This document shows, piece by piece, positions 1 through 11,490 of a stretch of 64,000 nt of DNA. The notes below the pieces were generated by a model that was given only the letters and a program-made list of their open reading frames with translations, did no database searches and was not told where the DNA came from. Numbering within the stretch: position 1 is the first letter of the stretch; the number at the start of each line of letters is the position of its first letter. The translations under genes were made by a program, and so were the position numbers. The DNA is from Rhizophagus irregularis (Eukaryota > Glomeromycota > Glomeromycetes > Glomerales > Glomeraceae). The stretch is taken from positions 1,488,001-1,552,000 of the forward strand of contig NC_089440.1 of the NCBI RefSeq assembly GCF_026210795.1, in the 5' to 3' direction.

Positions 1-1059
1 TTTTCGTAATCTTCATTATTAAATTTAAAAACCGTAATCTATTAATCTTTTAGCAATTAACTGAACAAAATTTTTAAAAATTAACCATATATGTGCATAA
101 TAGTAACGACTTGCACGTGATTCACATAGAATTTAGCGCAATATTCTACACACGTGATAATTGGACTCTAGTGAAACCAACTAAAATTCTTACGCGTAAA
201 GTTTAGTAAACGCGACCAAAGAAAAAAAAAATATTAGTACATTGTTTTACCGTAATAGAAATTCAAGTCGTACAACCAAATTTATCGAAAACCTATGAAA
301 CTTCAATCTTATTTTATATCATGAAAAAATCATTTTTAAATGAAAAAAAACATTCAAAAATTTAAATTTATATTGTTTTTTAAAAAAAAACCAATGAAAA
401 TATTTTTCCTCTCTTTTTTTTTTTTAGTTTATTTGTTTTTTTTTTTTTTAGAATAAGTTTTTTTTTTGTCCAACTTTTTTTTTTTTCGCCAACCCAGTGG
501 CGCCACAACACTTCAAATAAAATAAAAAAAAACCAACACCCCGAATAATAGTTTATAAGTAAAAGAATCGCTAACCGAAAATAACCCGTAAAAAAGTATA
601 GAGAAAAAAAAATAAAAAATGGAATTTTTTTTGTTTTTTTTTTTTGACGGTTAACAAGTTCAATGAAAAAAAAAACTAAATAAGGGGAAAATTGAATGAT
701 AAAAAAATGAAAGGTGATTTTTCTAACTCGCGTGAATATGATTAAAGTAATATATGCAAAAAAAAATGCGAGTATTATGGTTATAATGATAAAAATGTTA
801 TATTCAAGGAAGATGTTCTAATGTAGAAGAAAAAAAAATATACAAAGAAGATTCATAAGAAAAATCCGATATAACACAATCTTCACAATGAAACCCAAGT
901 TATTTAAAAATTAAAAAAAAAAAAAGAGAGATAGAATAAATGATAGATATCATACTAGATTATATAAACAAAAAATAAAGGTATCTTCTGGATTCAGAAG
1001 TACTTTTTTTTGGAAAGAAATGAATGTCCTTGCAGAAAAAAAAACCCTCCCCTAAATGC
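1..1059. other. AT-rich intergenic, no gene seen
   Basis: Dominated by A and T homopolymers and short AT-rich words; I see no open frame with coding character. It lies downstream of the bHLH gene. Two CACGTG hexamers occur near 115 and 153. Confidence 0.6.
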
Positions 1060-2437
1060 TCATAGACCAATTGCGTATATTTTATCAAGAGTTTGTTTTT
1101 GTCGATAAAGTGTACCCATTCTATGAAAAAAGATGTGATGAAATCGAAAGTCAGTATATTTCTTTAATTTAATAAATGTATAAACGAACAATCAATCATA
1201 TTTACCTTTTCTCTTTTTCTAATTCCGCGTTCAAATATACGCAGGTTTGAGTTAGACGATTGATTTCATCAAGAAGAAATGACTCCTTTCTTTGCATATT
1301 TTTCATATGTGAAACGGCTATATATAAAAAAATATTTATTATTACACGCCCAAAATAAAAAAGAAACGCGTAGATTCAAATTAAATACCTTTTTGTAACA
1401 AAACGGCTTTACTCAATTTACGACCAGTATAAGTTGTCGGAAGTTGTCTGCGAAGTTCTTCGAATCCATCTTTGATTTCAGCACGTCGTTTTTGTTCTGA
1501 TTGAATATGTATTTGACGCCGAAACTCAACCTGTGACATTGTACTATTTTGGGTACAAGGTAATATTAGATGATTGCAACTATAATTTAATTGAAAAAGA
1601 GAAAAAAAAAATGTGAAATCACAAAGAATTTACAACAGAAAATGTCGCGTCATATCTTTTTTTAAGTCCAAGAAAATTTTGAAATTGATACTTGCCTTAC
1701 ATTATCATCAACATCATCACCACCATCCATCGACGATGTTTCACATTGCTCATCACGTGTTGATTTTCTCCGTCGTTTACAACCTGACTTTGCACTTTCA
1801 TATTTTTCTTTACTATATTGAAAAAATTCTGGAACATCCAACTCATCAGCAGTTGGAGAATCACGATATTCAAGTAACGAAAGTGGTGATGAAGGTGAAT
1901 GAGAGGGAGAAATTATTTGAGAGACTTGTGATGGTTGTGAATTATCAATAGAATACATGTTTAATGATAAAGTTGGATTCATGCTCAATGGAAGGGGTGG
2001 AGGAGCAAAAGTAACCGAGGATACTGGAACCGTAGGTACTGACGCCGGTGGTGGACAAGTGAAAGTAAAATCTAATTCACGAGGACATATTTTTAAATAG
2101 AACATCGAGAAAAAAAAATCTTTATTTAGGATAGGATTTATCATAAGTTTCGGGTAAGACTTTTTATAGAAATATTTTAAAATGTCAAAAAAAAACATAA
2201 ACTTTTGTCCCGAAGAAAACATTTATTATTTTTCAGAAACTCAATTACTTTTGGCACACTTCTTTGTTTCATTTTTTAACGTTAAACTTTCTCGAATTTC
2301 GCGTAACAATATTCCCAAAAATTATATAAAACGAATGAAATAGTACCTGAATTGATTACCACGGGAGTTTGAACAACGGTTTCAGGTGGAAAAACAAAAG
2401 CCGTGGAGGCGGAAGTAAAAGGCTGTTGGTGATGCAT
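1060..2437 (-). CDS. MLX/Mondo-like bHLH-leucine zipper transcription factor
   Basis: Five exons on the minus strand give 258 residues: 2437-2347, 2071-1701, 1530-1389, 1317-1206 and 1120-1060. All junctions are GT-AG and in phase. Residues about 31-154 are Pro/Ser-rich and probably disordered or activating, with a basic stretch (KRRRKS) near the end. The bHLH begins around residue 158 with basic region HIQSEQKRRAEIK. It shows the H-E-R pattern (H162, E166, R170) that specifies the CACGTG class of E-box. Helix 2 carries RKLSKAVLLQKA, very close to the SKA(I/V)xLQK signature of animal Mlx and Mondo, and a short heptad-like helix follows. Such proteins dimerise and bind E-boxes, in animals to couple sugar metabolites to transcription; the partner and ligand here are unknown. 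The product is nuclear by inference. The short last exon (19 codons) is the least certain part: without that splice the protein stops right after the zipper. Confidence 0.85.
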
Positions 2438-3815
2438 ATTGAATAAAATTTTTTTTTTTTTTGGCGCGAAAGCTTGAAAACAAAAAACGTAAGAAATAAT
2501 TTCTTTTTGGAGATAAGCAACGAGGGTGTTTTTGTTTTAATAACAATAAGATAAAAGTTGCTCTTTTTTCTCACACAAAAAAGTTACTTTTTTTGATTAT
2601 TGTTTATTATTATTAAATAGAATAGATATGGTGTTTTTAATTTCTATTCTATAATTGTTTTTTCTAAATTATTATATTAAATCGTTAAAAAATTAAACGG
2701 AAAAGCGGAAGTTATAAACCGTGATATGGAAGAATTATGAAAAATTTATGGAGGAAAAGTATTGGTGATTGATCAAATTAGGGAATGGTTTATGAGGTGA
2801 AAATTATTTATCGTTCTTTCTTGCCAGAAAAGAAAAAAGGATGTGTAGGAAGAAAAAACCTTCAAGACGGTGATGAATTCAAGTGTATTTATCCGTTTTT
2901 CAGAAGATTTTTTTTTTTCAATCTAAGGGGACTGTATTTAAAAGGGCCCAAAATTTTTTTATACTATAATAAATAGCATATAAATAATAAATAAAAATTT
3001 TTTGTCCCCCAATTTTCGCAATTTCCGTCACAAGAAAAATTTTTTTTTTTATTTATTTTTTTTTATCTTATGTGGTACCCTTCTCTTTTCTAAAAACCCA
3101 AAATCTTATTATTTATATATATATTAGTTTAAAAAAAAATTTTTTTTCTCATCAATATAATTAGATATAAATAATTTTTTTTTTTTTTTTTGGAAGTAGT
3201 TTTTTCGTAGTATAAATAAAATATATTATCAAACATGTGATAGTCTTGTATTGTAAAATTTTTTTTTTTGTTTGAATTGAAATAAAAAGTCAAAAAAGTT
3301 GGAGTGGCTGGAAATATACTAGATGTAGTTTTAAAAACAGGTTTTTTTTTTTTCAATTAAAAAAAAATTTTTTTCAACTCTTTTAAATAAAGTTTTTTTT
3401 TTTTTTTTATGTTTAAAAGAAATAAAAAAGTAGGATTAGCAATTAGCATTTAGTAAATGTCACGAAAATCCAAATTGTTGTTCATTTATATGCTTGGAAA
3501 CCACGTCGAATTATGGATACTAACAATAGAGGCTAGTATTTATTATTCGGAAAAAATCTTCTCCCAATTGATCGTTTTTATTTTTCGACGACGATCCAAA
3601 CAAATCAATTATTATTTGTATTAAATATTTCCAGTTGAACCTTCTTGACATTTTTATTTGAAAAAGAAAATAAAATAATTCAAATTAATTAATTGTAGAC
3701 TAGCTTTCAGTATATTTTAATAAATTTTTTTTTTTTCTTTTTTTTTTTTCCTCGAACAGATGTTGGTTTTAAATCAAAATATTGTTTTAAATTTTAAAAA
3801 AAAAAAAAATATTAC
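2438..3815. other. AT-rich intergenic, nothing assignable
   Basis: Homopolymer-rich DNA upstream of the bHLH gene. It presumably holds that gene's promoter close to 2440-2600. The open frames here are short, Phe/Lys-rich translations of T and A runs and I do not regard them as genes. Confidence 0.5.
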
Positions 3816-4615
3816 CAAATGTTACTTCAATTTCTTTCTCGATGGTTTGTTTCAAACTTGATAAAATATTGCCCGAACATAATAATCCGGGATGCATCTG
3901 TTGTATTATCTTTGACAAAATTTCTTGTAATCTTGCCTGTTTACGTTTATAGTCTTGTCCACGCGTATTTATTTAATAAATAAAAAAAGTTTTTTTATTT
4001 TCGATAATTTTAGTGAGTTAAAATATTAAAAAACTTAACGAATTATATCGTTTTCTTCCCCATTTGTACGCACAAATCATTTTCTTTCGTTAAATTATAA
4101 AAATAAAATAAATTTGTTTCCTAACAAAATATAAATAAAATTAGTAACTCCCTATTTTAAAGAATGTTGATCTAGCTCCAGTCAAGCTAGTTCATCATTA
4201 TGAACATCAATCCCTAAAACAAATATAATTAAAATAATACAATAAAAAAATCGGAAATTTTCGGTATTATATTAAAAAGTTCATCTTCTTTATGAACTTT
4301 CTTGAATCAGTTCCGGTTTATGTAATTTGTCTAAATATAGAAATACTGTGATATTACTAACGTTTTGCATAATCCGGTAACTTAGGCGTTCTTAAAGGGG
4401 TCGAAGATGTATTCTTAAATTGAAGAGTCGAGAAAAATTCCAAAGTGAGATGTAATAATTTGTTTTTCTTGTAAAAAAGAAAAATATTCATAAATCTGGC
4501 CACGCGTACTATAATTAGACAAGTGGCGGTTTATCATCAACTTGATTTTGCCACGCGAATTAGGTCCAGTGCGTTCTCTATTGGAAAAAAAAAAAAATTT
4601 TTTTTTTTACCAGCC
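3816..4615 (-). CDS. Unassigned coding-like patches, probably exons of one unknown gene
   Basis: Three minus-strand patches read much more like protein than the homopolymer DNA around them. One, about 4586-4400, starts after a CCAATAG acceptor and reads RERTGPNSRGKIKLMINRHL, then STRGQIYEYFSFLQEK. A second, about 4500-4350 in another frame, reads RTPKLPDYAKR. It can splice (donor GTTAGT near 4361) to a short exon ending IDVHNDELA and a stop near 4185. A third, about 3965-3816, reads RGQDYKRKQARLQEILSKI followed by IIQQMHPGLLCSGNILSSLK, with a faint resemblance to the first helices of histone H2B. The first two overlap in different frames, so either an intron or an indel separates them. I could not build one phase-consistent model. 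The family is not recognised. Confidence 0.3.
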
Positions 4616-6097
4616 ATCTCCCCTTTTTTTTTTGTGTGGTTTAAACCTTTTCGGATTCTTTCGATTTTGGTAAGATGGACAATGCATTATCTAATCGATT
4701 ATATACTTTTTTTTGATCGCGCGTAAAAGAAAGTTGATAAAAAAAATTCTTGTATCAGATTTGTCGGATTAAATTTATATTTAAAGAATCATGTGATGCA
4801 ATTTTGATGTAGTATAATATATATATATATATCATGTGAATTAAACTATTAACGTAAGCTCGATTAAACTTTTCTCCGAATGACAGCCACAAATTAATTG
4901 GTGCTTTTTTTTTTTAAAAAAAAAAAGTCTCAAAGAATTAAAATGAACTTCTAACAAAAAAAAAAAAAAAAGTTTTAATAGATTACAAAAAAACTCGATA
5001 ATGTCACAACTGCCACACGAGAACTTTTTTACTTTAACGGAATAGTATACCAAACATCTGCATGATATGTTGAATAATTAATGAATTGATTCGATAAACC
5101 AATTTTTTTTTTTCTGTTCTTACCCCAACCCCCAAAAAAAAATTAAAGTTTTTTTTTTGTTAACAAAAAAAAATCTATTATAAAGATAACCGCATGCATA
5201 TAATCGATGGATAATGCAGTTCAATGTTTCGTCGCTTTGTGTATCCTTCTCCGTACCGTTAATACTCTTTGTCTGATGAAAAGCAATAAATGTGATAAAG
5301 ATTTGATAATTATTAGATGTTGAATTAGCAATAATTCATCGAACCATTATATGATTTATATCAAGCTAATTAGAGAAATTCGATAATTTCTATTAATTTC
5401 TATGTAAATATTAGTAAATTAAATTTTAAGTCATTTAAAAATCGGATAACTTGTTAATCTTCTTGTTTTCTCTTAGTAAACATTTACCGCCGACATAACA
5501 AAAAGTACAAGAATATACATAAAATCGGTGTAATTTTCGAAACGGTATCTCATGCAATTACAGTTGGATGAGTGATACAGTATCAAACTATACAATATAT
5601 TTAACAGTTGATTATGTGAGAATTTCTTGTTGTTATATTTATAAAGTAAAAATGTGAGGGTTTCACAAATAGATAAGATTTCTTTGTTGATTTTTTTGGA
5701 AAATCAGTGTCGCGAACTTTAAAGAAAAATTTCTATAGGGTATTATCTGCGAGTGGACAAAGACTCTCAAAAGTAAACACGAGGAAATAATTCCAAGTTA
5801 AACGAATAGTCATGTGGTGAAACTCTTTAAAAATAATATTTCGCGACATGATATTACAAATATATTAAGCTCCCAGGTAATCGTTTAATGGTTCATTTAT
5901 TCTCTAAAAAAGAAAATTTAAAGTTAATAAATTTTCTTTGTCCCAAACCACAATTTTAAAAAACAGGTTTAATATTATCCATTTTTGAAAGACAAGTAAT
6001 AACTGAAAACTTTGTAGGACAAATATGGACTAATTTGGAAGAATAACTAGAATAACTCTAAATTACAAGGCGCCATGTAAAAATGGAAACCCCCCGA

Positions 6098-6163
6098 AAA
6101 ACGCGCAATATTCGTCATGTAAACTTTTGAGTCGGTATACACGTGACAGATATTGCGCGTTTT
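6098..6163. repeat. 14-bp perfect inverted repeat with 38-bp loop
   Basis: AAAACGCGCAATAT at 6098-6111 is mirrored by ATATTGCGCGTTTT at 6150-6163. The pairing continues imperfectly inward (GTCATGTA against TACACGTGAC). The CpG-containing arms stand out in this AT-rich setting. It may be a small foldback element or a structured regulatory site; the sequence alone does not tell which. Confidence 0.6.
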
Positions 6164-8741
6164 ATTGTATAACTTTAAAAATTCGAAAGTTCTTTTATTG
6201 TAATAATTTTTTTTTTTCAATATAATTTAAACAAAGTAGGTTCCAAACGCGAAAGTCTCTTTTACGACTTACAAGATTCAATTATCATTACAATTTTTTT
6301 TTTTTAAACCGTATCACCCACGTATTTTTGTTATATTACATAACTACGTATAATTCTTCTAATATGATAAGCATTGATCTCCTTGATCTTTAGAAAATCA
6401 ACAGACAATTGATAATCATCATAATCAATGTTTGAAAATTCGGTTGCCGAGATATTCTGATATTCTGATATATCTGATTATTCTGATATGCTGATTTGAC
6501 GTAAGACTATAAATTAATTATGAAATATTACGAAATTTTTTTTTTTTTTTTTTTTTTAGAATGTGAGAATTTTTAATGGACTTCTTGTGTTCCGGACTTG
6601 CGGTAATCCGAATTTTTTCTCTTATTATTTATTGGAATACAAATATTAATAATAATGAGTGTACCACTAAAACCGTAACAATCCTTGATTATCATCATTA
6701 TATTAACTTCAGACTCGAGAAAAAAAAAAACTTTATTTTATTTTACTTTCGATTTGGGAAATTTGGCTGGATCTTTTATTGTTTATTGGTTCTCTACTGT
6801 AAATGTTTTTTTAGGGTTTTGGCAAAAAGTATTTGGGTCTCGAATTCCGGACTGACACTTTTTTTTTTTTATCAAATAATTTTTTTTTCTAGGTTTTTTT
6901 TTTTTTTTTGATTTTTCAGCATTAAAACAACTAAAGAAACGATCGTTGAAAAAAAAAAAAAAAATTATTAAATCAGAGTTACATCAATAGAAACAAAACA
7001 AGAACAATCTAAACAATTAACCTATTATAGGACTTTTAAAATCAGATAAATAAATAAATAAATAGATAAATTAAATTAGAATATTCTTATATTGACAGTT
7101 TTTATAATCATTTTTCATAAAAAAAATTATTTACTATTTAAATTTTTTTTTTCCTTCTTCTTATAGACTCGACGACTCGACGACTTATGACTTTTATTCA
7201 TACATATATTCACATTTATTAAAAAAAAAATACTGTCATAATTATTTGAATTTCGATTACCAATCATTTACATTTCATTCATTTCATTAAAATTATATAT
7301 TCGTATATCCGTAATTGACGAATAAAAGTATTAGAAAATTGTATTCCCAATGATAATCCTGAAAAATTCGCTTTTGATGATGATGATCTTGTTCTAAAAC
7401 GGTGACGAAGTGATGACTGTCTCACCAAATTTCCAGCGTCAAAATTCTTCATTTGACATCACTTTCATAAATGGTAAATCATACATTTAATACATGCAAA
7501 CACATATTATATAATGTAGAAAGTTTTATAAGATCATCAACAATCAACATCAATCAAGTTTCCTTGTCAAGTAATTGACAGGTTATTAATAATTAGTTTC
7601 TATTTATAATAAGGAAATCTATAAAAAGAATAATAAAAAAAATTGACGCTCTTAATTTTTGATTCTCATCCAAAATATTCCAATTTTAATTATTACAAAC
7701 AATGAAAATCCTCTTTTTTTTTTTGATGATCCACCGATTACAGAACACGAGTTTTCTAAATTCCAATTTTGTTTAATTTTTTTATTTTGTTTATTACAAA
7801 TATTTATTTATTTTTTTTTTCTTTCAAATTCGGCACAACATTTTAGAAAAACTTATATATATATATATATATATATGTTATATATATATTACATATTATA
7901 TATATATATCTATTAAAAAAAATAATTTTTTTTTTTTGACGGTATTAATTCTAAGTACAAATTTTATAGTATTAGAATTATTAGACAAATTTCACCCTTT
8001 CATCCCCTGTCAGTTCAGTTATAAAAAAACATTCAGGGACTTGTACAAAAAAATTTTTTTTTAGACGTGTCAAAATCCCGAACACTTTTATCGAAAACAG
8101 GTCATTTGACAAATTGTCAAATTTTGATAGTGCCCCCCCCCCCCTTCACACAATTTTGATTCATGTTAAATTTCCTTGGTTTTTTTTTGACTTGTATTTA
8201 AATAAGAATTTTTTTTTTTTTTTTTTTTTTGCTTTAACCTTTCCGCTTTAATTTTTAAACTTTGAAATCATAAACGAGTTTCATTTTACAAAAATAATTT
8301 TTCAAAAAAAGTAAAAAAAACAATAAATAAATAAACAAATAAATAAATGGTCGGAATATTTGAAAAGCGTAATTGACCTCCAGGAAATCAAAGAGAAAAA
8401 AAAGGTGAAAGTTTATTTAAGGTTCAAATTTATTACGAACAAGAATAAAATACTTTAATAGTTGTGTTAATTTTTTGAATTTATTTATCTAGGTTATCAA
8501 ACCTACGTTATTGAAAACTTTATACAAGGTGATATTATGACTTCGCACCAACTTACCGACTTATCCAACTTGAAAACCATGTGGCAGTGAAAATTCTTTG
8601 GAAAGAATGTCTCATCGAGAGATCTATACTTGATTCGGAAATTTTATGACAGTGAATTGGTGAATTGGATCATCCTCTTATTATTATTATATTTGCAGAT
8701 AGGTAATCGTATCAAAATGGCTCTATAATAGATAAACTGCA

Positions 8742-8786
8742 GATACAATAGATACAATAGATACAATAGATACAATAGATACAATG
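8742..8786. repeat. Tandem 9-bp minisatellite, five copies of GATACAATA
   Basis: Five head-to-tail copies of GATACAATA, the last ending in G. It is intergenic and no function is suggested. Confidence 0.85.
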
Positions 8787-9691
8787 ATGATATATTTAGT
8801 TTTAGAAGGGTCTGTGATCTTTCTTGGAAAAAGTTATGGTCAATCAATTCAAAAAATTAATGATATTTTATTTATGATCTTAACGAAAGTATTGTTTGAT
8901 AACAATTATTAAATTAATGGAATTTGTTTTTATTAATTTAAAAAAATGTTGCATTATAGTAATCGCTTTTTGGTAGTGTACCATTATTAGGTGAATGAAT
9001 CTTTGATGTGACCATTCATACAATTTTCTTAATAAAATACCCAATAATTTTTACTTATGGCAAATTGCATGCATCGAATGCATGAATGAATGTTCGTTAT
9101 GGGAGTAATTTTATTCACGTGAATTATAGATAAATTTGATAACTGTATAATTGGGTACATTGAGAGATTAACTACAGAAATATAATTTACAATGAGTATT
9201 ACTTTTATATAGTTCTTTTCTTTATTTTATTTTCTAAAGATTTATATTAAGTCACGAATAATTTATTATTTAGTAGTGTACAGTATAAAATTATATAACC
9301 AATACAAATGTCCCGATTTTTTTTTTGGTAAAATTTATTTTACCACTTTTTTTTCATCTTATCAGATCACCTACATAATTACTAGTAGTATGTTATTTTT
9401 CAGCGATAGTTCTAGGAATCTTGGTGATGGTGGAAAAATATTGGAAAAGAACTTGGTGATTTTTTTCGAGATCATTGAAATTGTCTTTCCCGGATCATGT
9501 TTCTATATATATAATCTTCATGTTTGTTTGTTTGGGTTCCTCTGGTTTTTTTTGATTCCATTTAAGCCTTTTCTTTTACCATCATCTCATCATCTCCCAT
9601 GATTCTGATTCATAAAATATTCATTTTATTTTATTAGGAATAGCAATTAAAAATAGGTAAAATTTTAGGAAATTATAAGATGTTTGTCTAT

Positions 9692-9857
9692 ATGGTACCC
9701 AAAGTCGTGACTGCCATTATATTGCACTAAATGCTTTGGTTAATAAGCTAATTCTTATAGAAACAATACATTTTGTTGAATTAAATTCAGCAATATGTAT
9801 GTTCTAGTGTACAATATCCTATATATTAAAAATGATATCACGACTTTTTATTACCAT
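9692..9857. mobile_element. Candidate small foldback/MITE (about 166 bp)
   Basis: The left end ATGGTACCCAAAGTCGTGA (9692-9710) and the reverse complement of the right end (ATGGTAATAAAAAGTCGTGA, 9857-9838) match over most of their length, including a perfect 10-bp AAAGTCGTGA. A second inner pair (TATTGCACTA against TAGTGTACAATA) supports a foldback. I see no clear target-site duplication, so assignment to an element family is open. Confidence 0.4.
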
Positions 9858-10174
9858 TTCATTACATTGTCTTTTATACACAGTTCTTTATATTTTTAAG
9901 CTAAATTTTTTTTCTTTTTTTTTGTCAAATAGTCTGTCGTCTCAGCGTTGGAAATTAATACTGGCTAAATATCAGCTCTGAAATATTTAATAAAGACGTG
10001 AATATATTCAACAACCTTACTATATTCATTATAACCGACGTAACAGAGCAAACTCATTTTTAAAAGCACGCCATGATCCGTGATCCGTGTAAGCATGTTA
10101 TACATTTTATAACTGATTAACATTTTATTGTAACGCGTGAAATAAAAATTTTTTGCTATCAGCATTTTTTGATA

Positions 10175-11445
10175 ATGCGAAAACTAATTTTTCGTAATGC
10201 GCTTTTTCATTCAAAATATTCAAATTTTAGAAAGAAATCATTATTTGGTCTAAATAAACTTAAACCTTTAATGGTGAATACGGTTCAAAAACGAAACTTG
10301 TCACAATTTAGAGATTTTACTTTTTTATCTTCCAATGAAACGATACAACAATTCTCATGGAAAACTATGTTATATTTAGTTTTTGGAGTTCCATTGGGAA
10401 TATACCTTTATAAGGTTTGGTATGTTGGTGATATTCTTTTAATAAATGAATCAAAAAAAAAACTTTATTTTCTATTTAATAGTGTACTGTATTAACGTTA
10501 TTCCAAAATAAGTTGATATATATGCCATTTTTACCTTGGGATGGACGTAAGCTCCCATTCGATGAGTCATTAATTGATAAAAGGTTGGTATGCAAACAAG
10601 TAACAGTTGAAACTATTGATAAGTGTAAATTAGCTGGAATTATTTTAACAAAATCTGTGGAAGGAGAAGTTGATGTACGTTATAGAGACGATGTTCCAGT
10701 TATGATTTATTTTCAAGGGTAAGTTACATATATGTTCATGCGGACTTAAATCACTTAATAACTTGATCATCAGCTCATCAGTGGTCTTAACTGATATATT
10801 TACTCGGTCATATTAAATAGTAATGCTGGTAATACACTACTTCGATTACCGCTTTTCTCTCGTCTTTTACTTCCTCCAACAAGTTCAATCCCAAATTTGT
10901 ATATAGTCGCTATAAGTTATAGAGGTTATTGGCTTTCAACTGGTTCACCTTCTGAGTATGGGCTTCAAAAGGATGCAATAGCAATTTATGAATTTGTGAG
11001 AAAACTTTTCCCAAAAAATCCTCTTTATGTTTATGGTCATTCCTTGGGAGGTGCTGTTGGACTTTATTTGGTTTCTCAATCAAATATTCAAAAAGATTTG
11101 AGAGGAATTATCATTGAGAATACTTTTACTTCTATAAAAGATATGGTTACAACTATTTATCCTCAAAATTGGTTGCCCTATAAATATCTTGTACGTTTAC
11201 CATTTGTACTTTGGAATAAATGGGAAAATTCTCGAGTGATTCAGGAAGTTACAGCTCCAATATTATTTTTATCATCGCGTAATGATGAAATTGTTCCTCA
11301 GGAACAAATGTTGGAATTATACAAATTGGCTGGTAAATCTGAAAAGAAGATATGGGTTAATTTTGACAAAGCATTACATATGGATACATATGTACACAAA
11401 GGATATGTGGAAGCAATAAACAAGTTCATAAGTGAAACAAACTAA
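10175..11445 (+). CDS. Alpha/beta hydrolase, ABHD13/Bem46-like, membrane-anchored
   Basis: Three exons (10175-10414, 10483-10718, 10821-11445) give 366 residues. I start at the ATG at 10175; the two codons before it (TTG, ATA) are not starts. The N-terminus is basic, followed by a hydrophobic segment (MLYLVFGVPLGIYLY) that fits a signal anchor, then FQNKLIYMPFLPWDGR, typical of the ABHD13/Bem46 group. The oxyanion region is QGNAGN. The nucleophile elbow is GHSLGG with Ser233; Asp314 (RNDEIVP) and His345 (ALHMD) complete the triad. The fold is therefore expected to be active as a serine hydrolase. The natural substrate of this family is not well defined, so I give no reaction. It probably sits in an internal membrane with the hydrolase domain on one side. 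Its stop codon lies only 45 bp from the stop of the converging reductase gene. Confidence 0.9.
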
Positions 11446-11490
11446 TATATTATTTCAGACGATATATAAAATACATAAATATAAAGTATT

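Larger units (their letters stand above)
4616..10174. other. Long AT-rich intergenic region with small repeats
   Basis: About 5.5 kb without a gene I can support. It contains an inverted repeat at 6098-6163, a 9-bp tandem repeat at 8742-8786, a foldback element at 9692-9857, (TA)n tracts near 4820 and 7860, and a 12-C run near 8133. Open frames here (for example 6576-6911, 7659-7916 and 9276-9602) are hydrophobic or homopolymeric, and some lack an ATG. A patch at 8536-8647 (plus) reads APTYRLIQLENHVAVKIL for about 37 codons but has no start or splice support. Confidence 0.5.

Noticed and set aside
6576-6911. 111-codon plus-strand frame rich in Phe, Ile and Lys
   Set aside because: Mostly translated T and A runs, no motif, no splice context; typical chance frame in this composition.
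7659-7916. 85-codon frame ending in Tyr-Ile repeats
   Set aside because: The C-terminal half is a translated (TA)n microsatellite; no coding signal.
9276-9602. 108-codon frame
   Set aside because: Starts at GTG, not ATG, and is a hydrophobic low-complexity translation in an AT-rich spacer.
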